A stretch of 7,552 nt of DNA from Acidimicrobiia bacterium (GTDB lineage Bacteria; Actinomycetota; Acidimicrobiia; Acidimicrobiales; Ilumatobacteraceae). The stretch spans positions 1 through 7,552 of the forward strand of contig JAUHYJ010000167.1 in the NCBI GenBank assembly GCA_030425785.1, written 5' to 3'. Position numbers and translations under genes: made by a program. Numbering within the stretch: position 1 is the stretch's first letter; each line of letters begins with the position of its first letter. Below are positions 1-5,227 of this stretch, in pieces. The notes beneath the pieces are model-generated. The model was not told the origin of the DNA. It did no database searches and saw only the letters and a list, made by a program, of their open reading frames with translations.

Positions 1-1243
1 CCTTCTCGTCGACCTCGACCTCGAACAGCTCGGCGACCAGGGGGAGCGCCGGCGCGAGGCGCTTGACGGTCGCCATGAGCTCGTCGGTGACCTGATCAGG
101 CTTGCGGGCCGGGCGGATCTGGGTGCGAACCGGCGAGAACGCCGCTGCCTCGAGCATCGCGATCCAGCGATCGGCGCTGTCCATGGGCGCCAGCGATGCA
201 TTGGCACTGTCGACCAGCCGCTGGGCGATGTCGGCGGGGAAGGGCACGCCGGCCTTGGGGGGCTGCGACGACAGGCGCAGGGCGCGGACCACGCGCCCGA
301 CGGCCAACGCTGCGTCGACGTCACCGAACCAGAGCTGGAGCTCCTGTTCCTGCTTGGTGGCGAGCGCGGCGCGCAGCTCGTCGGCGAGCGGCCCGGTCGC
401 CTCGTCGCGGGCGACCATCGGGTCGCCGGCTGCGGCCACGACGCTGCGCAGGTCCCGCAGGTCGAGGTCGTCGAGCTGATCCTTCGCGGCCTCGGCCCGG
501 TCGCGCCACTCGGCGACGCGGAGGCGGGGGAGGAGCTCCTCGGCCAGCTTCAGGACCGACGCCTCGGGCATGACCGCACGACCCTCGGCGGCCGCGCGCT
601 CGTTCTCCTCACGAAGCCGCTGGCGAACGGCGGGCATCCCCTGCAGCGCGAGCTCGGCGATCGCCCGCTGCTCGGCCGGCAGGTCGTTCAGCACCGCGTT
701 GCGATGGGTCTTGCCGGCGCGCAGACGCTTCGGCTTCGGCCGCTTGGGGACTTCGGGCGGTGGCGTGAACGAGGGACCGCGGCGGCGGCGCCCGTCACCA
801 CGACCATCACCACGACGGCCGCCGCGATCGTCGCCGCGATCGCTGTCGCGGCGCGGGCGACGGTCGTCACCGCGTCCGTCGCCCCGTCGATCGCGTCGGT
901 CGTCGCCATCGCGCCTGGGTCGGCGGTCGTCGCGACGGCCGCGGCGCTCGCCGCGCTCACGCTTGGCCCGGGTCTCGACGACCGGCTGGAACTCGCGCTC
1001 GGAGGGCAGCAGCTCGATGACATCGGCACGATCCTGGCGACTACGGCCGTGGACGACCGAGAGCACCGTGAGGCCGTCCAGCTCCTGCTCGACCTCGACC
1101 TTCAGCTCGTCGCCCACATTCGAGCCGCTCGGCAGGATGCCGCCGTCGAGCACGCCCTTCGGCTGTCGGGCGCCTGCGGCGCGCCACGTCCAGGTGCCGT
1201 CGTCGAGCGCGCTCGTCAGTTCGATGTCGATCCTTCGGGACAT
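1..1243 (-). CDS. Uncharacterised protein with Arg/Asp/Gly-rich disordered segment (C-terminus outside window)
   Basis: The reading frame is open from an ATG at 1243 down to position 2, giving 414 residues with no stop, so the C-terminus lies beyond the window. Three parts are visible. Residues 1-90 look like a small folded domain rich in beta-type residues (WTWRAAGARQPKG, then GDELKVEVE). Residues 92-156 are a low-complexity polyampholyte of Arg, Asp and Gly with RRPRRD occurring twice. From about residue 180 the protein is predicted helical, beginning LPAEQRAIAELALQGMPAVR and rich in Ala, Glu, Leu and Arg. The Arg/Gly/Asp tract resembles RNA-binding disordered regions, so a nucleic-acid or ribosome-associated role is possible, but this is inference and I do not recognise the family. 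The ATG is preceded by no Shine-Dalgarno but by a TACCGT element 8 nt upstream, which supports this start. It is divergent from the carbonic-anhydrase-like gene. Confidence 0.85.
   Translation of the reverse strand, partial: MSRRIDIELTSALDDGTWTWRAAGARQPKGVLDGGILPSGSNVGDELKVEVEQELDGLTVLSVVHGRSRQDRADVIELLPSEREFQPVVETRAKRERGERRGRRDDRRPRRDGDDRRDRRGDGRGDDRRPRRDSDRGDDRGGRRGDGRGDGRRRRGPSFTPPPEVPKRPKPKRLRAGKTHRNAVLNDLPAEQRAIAELALQGMPAVRQRLREENERAAAEGRAVMPEASVLKLAEELLPRLRVAEWRDRAEAAKDQLDDLDLRDLRSVVAAAGDPMVARDEATGPLADELRAALATKQEQELQLWFGDVDAALAVGRVVRALRLSSQPPKAGVPFPADIAQRLVDSANASLAPMDSADRWIAMLEAAAFSPVRTQIRPARKPDQVTDELMATVKRLAPALPLVAELFEVEVDEK
776..970 (-). repeat. Low-complexity coding tract (Arg/Asp/Gly-rich)
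   Basis: This stretch encodes residues 92-156 of the minus-strand protein, almost entirely Arg, Asp and Gly with a few Pro and Ser. The DNA is a degenerate series of cgtcgc, cgatcg and cggcgg-like words, so it also produces long spurious open frames on the opposite strand. Short imperfect repeats such as two copies of RRPRRD suggest growth by slippage or duplication. Length variation between related strains would be expected here. Confidence 0.7.
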
Positions 1244-1251
1244 GGTCCGAA

Positions 1252-1257
1252 ACGGTA
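1252..1257 (-). promoter_or_regulatory. -10-like element TACCGT for the gene starting at 1243
   Basis: On the minus strand TACCGT is followed by 8 nt and then the ATG at 1243. Transcription would begin at or within a base or so of the start codon, giving a leaderless mRNA. No Shine-Dalgarno sequence precedes the ATG. Confidence 0.5.
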
Positions 1258-1329
1258 TCGGGTTCGCACCCTCAGCGACGATCGAGGTTCGGCGGTGCGT
1301 GCCATCGATTCGGACGAGCGGTCGGCCGG

Positions 1330-1335
1330 TACCCT
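1330..1335 (+). promoter_or_regulatory. -10-like element TACCCT for the carbonic-anhydrase-like gene
   Basis: TACCCT is followed by exactly 7 nt and then the ATG at 1343, the spacing expected when transcription starts on the first base of the start codon. The intervening gcggcgc is not a good Shine-Dalgarno. It would drive both the carbonic-anhydrase-like gene and prmA. Confidence 0.55.
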
Positions 1336-1342
1336 GCGGCGC

Positions 1343-1861
1343 ATGCCGATCTACGCACTCGGATCCCAGGAACCCGTCATCGCGGGCGATGCGTTCATCC
1401 ACCCCGATGCCGTCATCATCGGCTCGGTCACCATCGGCAGCGAGAGCTCGGTGTGGCCGTCGGCGGTCCTGCGCGGGGACGAGGGTGAGATCCGCATCGG
1501 CGCTCGGACGAGCGTGCAGGACGCCAGCGTGCTGCACACGACGCCCGACATCCCGACCGTCGTCGGCGACCGCTGCGTGGTGGGGCACATCGTGCACCTC
1601 GAGGCGTGCACCATCCACGACGACGTGCTGGTCGGCAACGGTTCGATCGTGCTGCACCAGGTCGTCGTCGAGTCGTGGTCGATCGTCGCCGCGAACTCGG
1701 TGGTGTTGAACGGCACCCACGTCCCGAGCGGCGCGATCGCCGTCGGGTCACCCGCCGTCGTCAAGGAAGGCCGCGCTCGGCCCGAACTGATCAGCGAGGG
1801 CGTCGAAGCGTACGTCCAGCGTGCCGAGCGGTTCCGCCGCGAGCTCCGCCGGATCGACTGA
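1343..1861 (+). CDS. Gamma-carbonic anhydrase-like left-handed beta-helix (hexapeptide repeat) protein
   Basis: This 172-residue protein belongs to the YrdA/PaaY/Cam-like hexapeptide family, trimeric cytoplasmic beta-helix proteins that often bind zinc; some hydrate CO2. Hexapeptide turns run from about residue 12 to 140 (IIGSVTIG, IRIGARTSV, TVVGDRCVVGH, VLVGNGSIV), followed by a C-terminal helix (about 148-172). Compared with the archaeal enzyme Cam, Arg44 and Asp46 (LRGD), Gln59 (SVQD), the first zinc His (His65, VLH) and the second (His82, VGH) are present. The position of the third zinc His is Glu87, in HIVHLEAC where YrdA-type proteins have the pattern H-x4-H; a His sits two residues earlier at 85. 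Carbonic anhydrase activity is therefore uncertain. The start is fixed by homology length and a TACCCT element 7 nt upstream. The stop overlaps the prmA start by one base, so the genes are probably translationally coupled. Confidence 0.9.
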   Translation: MPIYALGSQEPVIAGDAFIHPDAVIIGSVTIGSESSVWPSAVLRGDEGEIRIGARTSVQDASVLHTTPDIPTVVGDRCVVGHIVHLEACTIHDDVLVGNGSIVLHQVVVESWSIVAANSVVLNGTHVPSGAIAVGSPAVVKEGRARPELISEGVEAYVQRAERFRRELRRID

Positions 1862-2676
1862 TGCGCCTCACGGTGCTCGTCGTCCCCGCCGACGAGGTCG
1901 AGATCGCTGCCGATCGGCTCTGGGCGGCCGGCGCGCAAGCGGTCGAGGAGGTCGCGCGTGCGGGCGACGCGGTCGAGCTCCGGACCGTGCTCGCGGCCGA
2001 CGAGGCGACCTCGCGCCGGCGACTCGGTTCACTCCGGCCGAGGTGGACGCTCGCGTTCGCCGATGCGTCGACGGAGCAGTCCGAGGCCTGGCGCGAGCAC
2101 GCACATCCCGTCGTCGTGAACGACGAGCTCACCCTGGCGCCGGCGTGGCTCACCGACACGATGGCCGGGGTGGGGACCCGCGTCGCGATCGAGCCGGCCG
2201 GATCGTTCGGGCTCGGCGATCACCCGACGACGCGCCTGAGCGCGGACGCCGTCTGGCGCGGCACGCAGCCCGGTGATCGGCTGCTGGACGTCGGGTGCGG
2301 ATCCGGTGTCCTGTCGATCGTGGGCGTGCTCCGAGGTGCCGCCGAGGCGATCGCGATCGACGTGTCGGACGCCGCGCGGCAGGCGACCGTTCGCAACGCC
2401 GGTGCGAACGGGGTGGGCGATCGCGTGGTCGCGAGCTGCGATCCACTGGCCCGCGTCGACGACGAGTTCGACGTGGTCGTCGCCAACATCCTCGCGCCGA
2501 CGCTCATCGAGCTGGCGGACGACCTGCGGCGCGTCACCGCACGCGGTGGCAGGCTCGTGCTCAGTGGCGTCCTGGCCGAGCGTCACGACCACGTCCTCGA
2601 CGCCATGCGACCGTTCCGGGTGGTGCGGACGACCACGCTCGACGCGTGGGCGTGTGTCGAGCTGGTCGCGCACTGA
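1861..2676 (+). CDS. prmA: Ribosomal protein L11 methyltransferase
   Basis: PrmA transfers methyl groups from S-adenosylmethionine to ribosomal protein L11 in the cytoplasm. The 271-residue product is somewhat shorter than the usual 290 or so. It shows an N-terminal region (about 1-65) matching the small substrate-recognition domain, then a class I methyltransferase domain. Diagnostic motifs are GSFGLGDHPTT at 114-124 (the PrmA signature, usually AFGTGxHPTT), the SAM-binding LLDVGCGSG at 141-149, the acidic end of the second strand, AIAID, at 163-167, and the catalytic-site motif NILAP at 209-213, followed by GGRLVLSGVL. The ATG shares its first base with the TGA of the preceding gene, so no separate promoter is needed. 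It ends 3 bp from the convergent kinase gene. A related methyltransferase with another target cannot be excluded, but the combined motifs favour PrmA. Confidence 0.9.
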   Translation: MRLTVLVVPADEVEIAADRLWAAGAQAVEEVARAGDAVELRTVLAADEATSRRRLGSLRPRWTLAFADASTEQSEAWREHAHPVVVNDELTLAPAWLTDTMAGVGTRVAIEPAGSFGLGDHPTTRLSADAVWRGTQPGDRLLDVGCGSGVLSIVGVLRGAAEAIAIDVSDAARQATVRNAGANGVGDRVVASCDPLARVDDEFDVVVANILAPTLIELADDLRRVTARGGRLVLSGVLAERHDHVLDAMRPFRVVRTTTLDAWACVELVAH

Positions 2677-2679
2677 CCG

Positions 2680-3561
2680 TCAGCGGGCGAGCAGGACGCC
2701 GCTCTCGGCGGCGGTCGGTTGCGCCGGCACCGCACCGTCGCGGGTCGTGGCGAGCGCTCCCGCCGCCGCACCCCACCGCACGGCGTCGTGCAGCGTGTCG
2801 CCCGCGGCGAGGCGAGCGGCCAGGCCACCACAGCAGGCGTCGCCGGCACCGGTCGTGTCGATCGCGTCGACCTCGAACGGCGCCTGGTGCCACACCTCGT
2901 CGGCGGTGTGGGCTTCGATGCCCTCGGCGCCACGGGTGACCACGACGGCTCGGCATCCGAGCGACAGCAGCCGGTCGACGCCACCGAGCAGCGTGAGCTC
3001 GTGTTCGTTCGGGACCACGACGTCGCAGTGTCGGAGCAGGATGGGTGGGAGGTCGGCTGCTGGCGCCGGGTTGAGCACGGTCGTGACGCCCGACCGGCGA
3101 GCGGTGACGAACGACGCCTCGACGGCGTCGAGCGGTACCTCGAGCTGAGCGAGCAACACGCGTGCCGACACGGTGCCGAGTGGCGCGACCCGGCGGTTGG
3201 CGCCCGGGGTGACGACGATCATGTTCTCGCCCTCGTCGTCGACGACGATGACGGCGAGACCCGTCGGTTCGTCGACCGTCGCGACACCGGCGGCCTCGAT
3301 GCCGTCGTCGCTGAGCACGGTGCGCAGCAGGTGGCCGGCTGCGTCGTCGCCGACGGCTCCGACGAACGCGGTGCGGGCGCCCGAGCGGGCGGCTGCCACG
3401 GCCTGGTTGAGCCCCTTGCCACCGGCGAACTCGGCGTACGACGTCCCGAGCACGGTCTCGCCCGGACTCGGCATCCTGGCGACGCGAGTGACGAGGTCGA
3501 GGTTGGCGCTGCCGAGGACGACGACCCCGACGGGGTCAGCTCGCCGTGCGGGCGCGGACAC
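2680..3561 (-). CDS. rbsK: Ribokinase-like PfkB-family sugar kinase
   Basis: This 293-residue cytoplasmic kinase should phosphorylate a sugar with ATP, most likely ribose to ribose 5-phosphate. Motifs in order are GSANLDLV at 17-24, GGKGLNQA at 47-54 (sugar-binding, PfkB signature 1), TGLAVIVVD at 100-108, TPGAN at 118-122, NPAPA at 164-168, NEHE at 185-188, VTRGAEG at 208-214 and DTTGAGDA at 235-242 (PfkB signature 2, Asp241 as catalytic base). The Phe that usually follows the catalytic Asp region is replaced by CysCys in GDACCGG. The start must be the GTG at 3561: an in-frame TGA lies five codons upstream and no other start codon occurs before the conserved GSANLD. This start lies 26 bp inside the preceding whiB-like gene, so expression probably depends on it. 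No ribose transporter or rbsD is present, so the substrate is an inference. Confidence 0.87.
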   Translation of the reverse strand: MSAPARRADPVGVVVLGSANLDLVTRVARMPSPGETVLGTSYAEFAGGKGLNQAVAAARSGARTAFVGAVGDDAAGHLLRTVLSDDGIEAAGVATVDEPTGLAVIVVDDEGENMIVVTPGANRRVAPLGTVSARVLLAQLEVPLDAVEASFVTARRSGVTTVLNPAPAADLPPILLRHCDVVVPNEHELTLLGGVDRLLSLGCRAVVVTRGAEGIEAHTADEVWHQAPFEVDAIDTTGAGDACCGGLAARLAAGDTLHDAVRWGAAAGALATTRDGAVPAQPTAAESGVLLAR

Positions 3562-3841
3562 CGATCGGTGCGATCAGGCGGTAGCCGGCGGCGTGACGTT
3601 CGTCCTCGCTCTCGCCGCCCCAGAATCCGTACTCGTGCTGATCGCGAGCGAAGTCGCGGCACAGGCTCCGAACGGAGCAGGCGGCACAGACCTCGCGTGC
3701 CGTCGCCTCGCGCCGCTCACGGGCTTGGGGGCGCTCGGCCGGGGTCGGGAAGAACAGGTGGGTGAGCCCTTTGCACGCAGCCCGTGCCATCCACTCGTCC
3801 TCGGTGCCCTCACGCGTCATCGCGATCTCGACTGCTGCCAC
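3536..3841 (-). CDS. WhiB-family iron-sulfur transcriptional regulator
   Basis: WhiB-like proteins are small actinobacterial regulators holding a 4Fe-4S cluster; they sense redox state or nitric oxide and usually act with the primary sigma factor. The 101-residue product has the four cluster cysteines as Cys23-x28-Cys52-x2-Cys55-x5-Cys61, with WMARAACKG before the first and the characteristic turn GFWGG at 72-76 (most relatives have G[VI]WGG). The tail after the turn (about 82-101) is less basic than in many WhiB proteins and ends RLIAPIGVRARTAS, so the specific WhiB class cannot be named. I chose the GTG at 3841 because AAAGGGG lies 5 nt upstream; the ATG at 3820 would leave only three residues less than a normal lead-in but has no such site. 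It has its own promoter and a 5' leader of about 70 nt. Its end overlaps the kinase start by 26 bp. Confidence 0.9.
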   Translation of the reverse strand: MAAVEIAMTREGTEDEWMARAACKGLTHLFFPTPAERPQARERREATAREVCAACSVRSLCRDFARDQHEYGFWGGESEDERHAAGYRLIAPIGVRARTAS

Positions 3842-3846
3842 GGCGT

Positions 3847-3853
3847 CCCCTTT
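3847..3853 (-). promoter_or_regulatory. Shine-Dalgarno AAAGGGG that sets the whiB-like start
   Basis: On the minus strand AAAGGGG is followed by 5 nt (ACGCC) and then GTG at 3841. It is the clearest ribosome-binding site in the window and decides in favour of the GTG over the ATG seven codons further in. Confidence 0.75.
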
Positions 3854-3866
3854 GACCTCGCATCGA

Positions 3867-3897
3867 CCCGGGTGCGTCGCCCGGGGTTCGAGGCCCC
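3867..3897 (-). other. Possible leader hairpins upstream of the whiB-like gene
   Basis: Within the predicted leader two stems are possible: CCCGGG at 3880-3885 pairing with CCCGGG at 3867-3872 across 7 nt, or a GGGG/CCCC stem using 3894-3897 and 3883-3886 across 7 nt. They share bases 3883-3885, so only one can form at a time. Neither covers the Shine-Dalgarno at 3847-3853. A regulatory role is speculative in such G+C-rich sequence. Confidence 0.25.
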
Positions 3898-3918
3898 CAC
3901 AGCCCCGAACGAGTGTCG

Positions 3919-3947
3919 AGCGTACGACCAAGTGATCGCGCAGTCAA
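3919..3947 (-). promoter_or_regulatory. Promoter of the whiB-like gene and kinase (-35 TTGACT, 17-bp spacer, -10 TACGCT)
   Basis: On the minus strand TTGACT (3947-3942) is followed by 17 bp and TACGCT (3924-3919). This is the best match to a primary-sigma-factor promoter in the window, and it lies in a locally A+T-rich patch. Transcription would start near 3912, giving a leader of about 70 nt before the GTG at 3841. It would drive both the whiB-like gene and the overlapping kinase. Confidence 0.65.
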
Positions 3948-3960
3948 TTGCATGTTGCAA
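3948..3960. promoter_or_regulatory. Palindrome TTGCATGTTGCAA abutting the whiB-like -35 element
   Basis: TTGCA and TGCAA form a perfect 5-bp inverted repeat around TGT, starting on the base next to the -35 hexamer. Such a position suits an activator or repressor operator. The A+T-rich composition contrasts with its surroundings. The binding protein is unknown; the divergently encoded RpiR-type regulator is one candidate and the WhiB-like protein itself another. Confidence 0.4.
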
Positions 3961-4331
3961 GTATCCGACGGCACCGGTCCGGGCGTGCCTCCGGGGCAAG
4001 TGTCCGGCCGGGCGGGACCACAACCGCCCGACCGAACACGCTGGGCCGCGCTGGCCTGATGGGCCGGCGCGGGCGATGGGGGACCGGTGGGCGCGTCGAC
4101 GCCGCGAGCCGGTCGTGATGGTCGTGGGGGTGCTGTGCTGTCCGCCGTCCTCGCCGGGCTCCGCCGGAGCCCACGCACCCATTGTCGGGGCGCTCGGTTG
4201 CCGTGTCCACACAAATCTGCGGTTCGTGCCGACGGGTCGGCCGAGTTGTCGACGTCATGCCGTCGCGGTGCCACGGTGCGTGGCTCGTGCACCGACTCGT
4301 CGAGGCACCGCCGGGCCACCGCGTCGCCGAC

Positions 4332-4337
4332 TACCGT
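4332..4337 (+). promoter_or_regulatory. -10-like element TACCGT for the RpiR-type regulator gene
   Basis: TACCGT is followed by exactly 7 nt and the ATG at 4345, as expected for a leaderless transcript. No Shine-Dalgarno or clear -35 element is visible. It supports the ATG at 4345 rather than an upstream start, since the frame remains open for 86 codons further upstream. Confidence 0.55.
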
Positions 4338-4344
4338 GTGCGCG

Positions 4345-5190
4345 ATGGACGTCGCCGAGCGGATCCGTGCCCACGGGCCGCGCCTGACGGCCGCCGAGCG
4401 GCGGGTCGCCACCGCCATTCTCGATGCGCCCCAGGCCGTCGGGTTCGGCACGGTCGCCGACCTCGCCCGGACGGCCGACGTCGGGGCTGCCTCGGTCGTC
4501 CGGCTCGCGAACAAGCTCGGCTTCGACGGCTACACCGAGCTGCAGCAGAGCATTCGCGACGACCTCTCGGCCCAGCTCCGACCGGCCGCCGAACGCATCC
4601 GCGAAGACACCCCCGCCGGCACGGCCGCGCACGCGTTGGCCGAGTTGGCGAACGTGCGTGCGACGCTCGAGTCCGTCGACGAGGCCGATCTGGCCGAGTT
4701 GGTCGCTCGGCTCGCCGATCTCGACCGTCAGGTCCTGCTCGTGTCCGGCGACGCCTCGGCGGGCGTCGCGCTTCAGTTCTTCGCCCAGCTCCAGCAGCTC
4801 CGGGACGGCGTGGTGGTCGTCGGCGGCAGCACGGTCGCCGTCCAACGCGAGCTCGCGACCGCGTCGGCCGACGCGACGGCGATCGTGATCGATCTGCGAC
4901 GCTACGAGCGGTGGGTGCTCGAGGCGGTCGCCGTGCTGACCGACCGAGGGATCTGGACGGCCGGCATCACCGACGGGCCACTGTCGCCGCTCGCCCAACA
5001 GTCCGATGTCACGTTCTCCGTCGTCGCCGGCTCGATCGGTCCGTTCGACAGCCACGTCGGCACGCTGGCGCTGCTCGACCTCGTGGCCCTCGACGTGGCG
5101 ACGGCATTGCGCACCTCGGCGGCTGATCGGCTGGCGGCCATCGAGACGGCGTGGAGCGCCTCCGACGCCCTCACCGATGGCGCCGGCTGA
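4345..5190 (+). CDS. RpiR-family transcriptional regulator (HTH plus SIS domain)
   Basis: RpiR-type regulators bind DNA through an N-terminal helix-turn-helix and sense sugar phosphates through a C-terminal SIS domain. The 281-residue product begins with the family pattern LTAAERRVATAIL (14-26). The HTH follows as TVADLARTADVGAASVVRLA at 36-55, and then NKLGFDGYTELQQ at 56-68. The SIS domain spans about 128-265 (RQVLLVSGDASAG; later AGITDGPLSPLAQQSDV). The usual SIS phosphosugar loop, normally S-x-S-G-x-T before an Ala-rich helix, reads VIDLRRYERWVLEA, so the ligand may not be a standard sugar phosphate. Gene order suggests control of the divergent whiB-like/kinase pair, its own gene, or both, but this is inference. 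The start was chosen for the HTH length and the TACCGT element 7 nt upstream. It is followed by prfC after 37 bp. Confidence 0.87.
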   Translation: MDVAERIRAHGPRLTAAERRVATAILDAPQAVGFGTVADLARTADVGAASVVRLANKLGFDGYTELQQSIRDDLSAQLRPAAERIREDTPAGTAAHALAELANVRATLESVDEADLAELVARLADLDRQVLLVSGDASAGVALQFFAQLQQLRDGVVVVGGSTVAVQRELATASADATAIVIDLRRYERWVLEAVAVLTDRGIWTAGITDGPLSPLAQQSDVTFSVVAGSIGPFDSHVGTLALLDLVALDVATALRTSAADRLAAIETAWSASDALTDGAG

Positions 5191-5214
5191 AGCGGGGACA
5201 CGCTCTGCGCTCGC

Positions 5215-5220
5215 TAGCCT
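5215..5220 (+). promoter_or_regulatory. -10-like element TAGCCT for prfC
   Basis: TAGCCT ends 7 nt before the prfC ATG at 5228, inside the 37-bp gap after the regulator gene. It suggests that prfC has its own leaderless promoter besides any read-through. No clear -35 element or Shine-Dalgarno is present. Confidence 0.5.
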
Positions 5221-5227
5221 CCCGACG

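Larger units (their letters stand above)
1244..1342. promoter_or_regulatory. Divergent promoter region between the Arg/Asp-rich gene and the carbonic-anhydrase-like gene
   Basis: These 99 bp separate two divergent start codons. Each side has a TANNNT -10-like hexamer close to its ATG: TACCGT at 1257-1252 on the minus strand and TACCCT at 1330-1335 on the plus strand. I see no convincing TTGACA-like -35 for either. An inverted repeat, CGCACC at 1265-1270 and GGTGCG at 1294-1299, lies between the two promoters and could bind a shared regulator, although a 6-bp repeat can arise by chance. Confidence 0.55.
3842..4344. other. 503-bp divergent intergenic region
   Basis: This region separates the whiB-like gene (minus) from the rpiR-type regulator (plus). 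The whiB-proximal side (3842-3960) holds the leader, promoter and a palindrome, described separately. The rest, about 3961-4331, contains open frames but none with recognisable protein features or a good start. It includes a 7-bp inverted repeat, GGGCTCC at 4156-4162 and GGAGCCC at 4166-4172, with a 3-nt loop and no following T-run, so it is not an obvious terminator. An A-rich patch (cacacaaatc, about 4207-4216) stands out in the G+C-rich background. I see no tRNA or other RNA gene here. Confidence 0.6.

Noticed and set aside
704..1342. In-frame upstream extension of the carbonic-anhydrase-like protein.
   Set aside because: The added residues are Ala/Thr/Val low complexity and lie antisense to the Arg/Asp-rich gene; the fold begins at the ATG at 1343, which has a -10-like element at the right distance.
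3882..3898. GGGGTTCGAGGCCCCC, which resembles a tRNA T-arm.
   Set aside because: The loop lacks the pyrimidine expected at its last position, no matching acceptor, D or anticodon arms are found around it, and it lies in the whiB-like leader.
4156..4172. GGGCTCC-GCC-GGAGCCC as a terminator.
   Set aside because: The stem is good but no T-run follows on either strand, and neither flanking gene ends there.
4087..4344. In-frame upstream extension of the RpiR-type regulator.
   Set aside because: The extra 86 residues have no family resemblance; the ATG at 4345 gives the standard HTH position and has TACCGT 7 nt upstream.
3810..4514. Minus-strand open frames across the divergent intergenic region.
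   Set aside because: They have no recognisable motif, and they overlap the whiB-like promoter and the regulator's HTH coding sequence.
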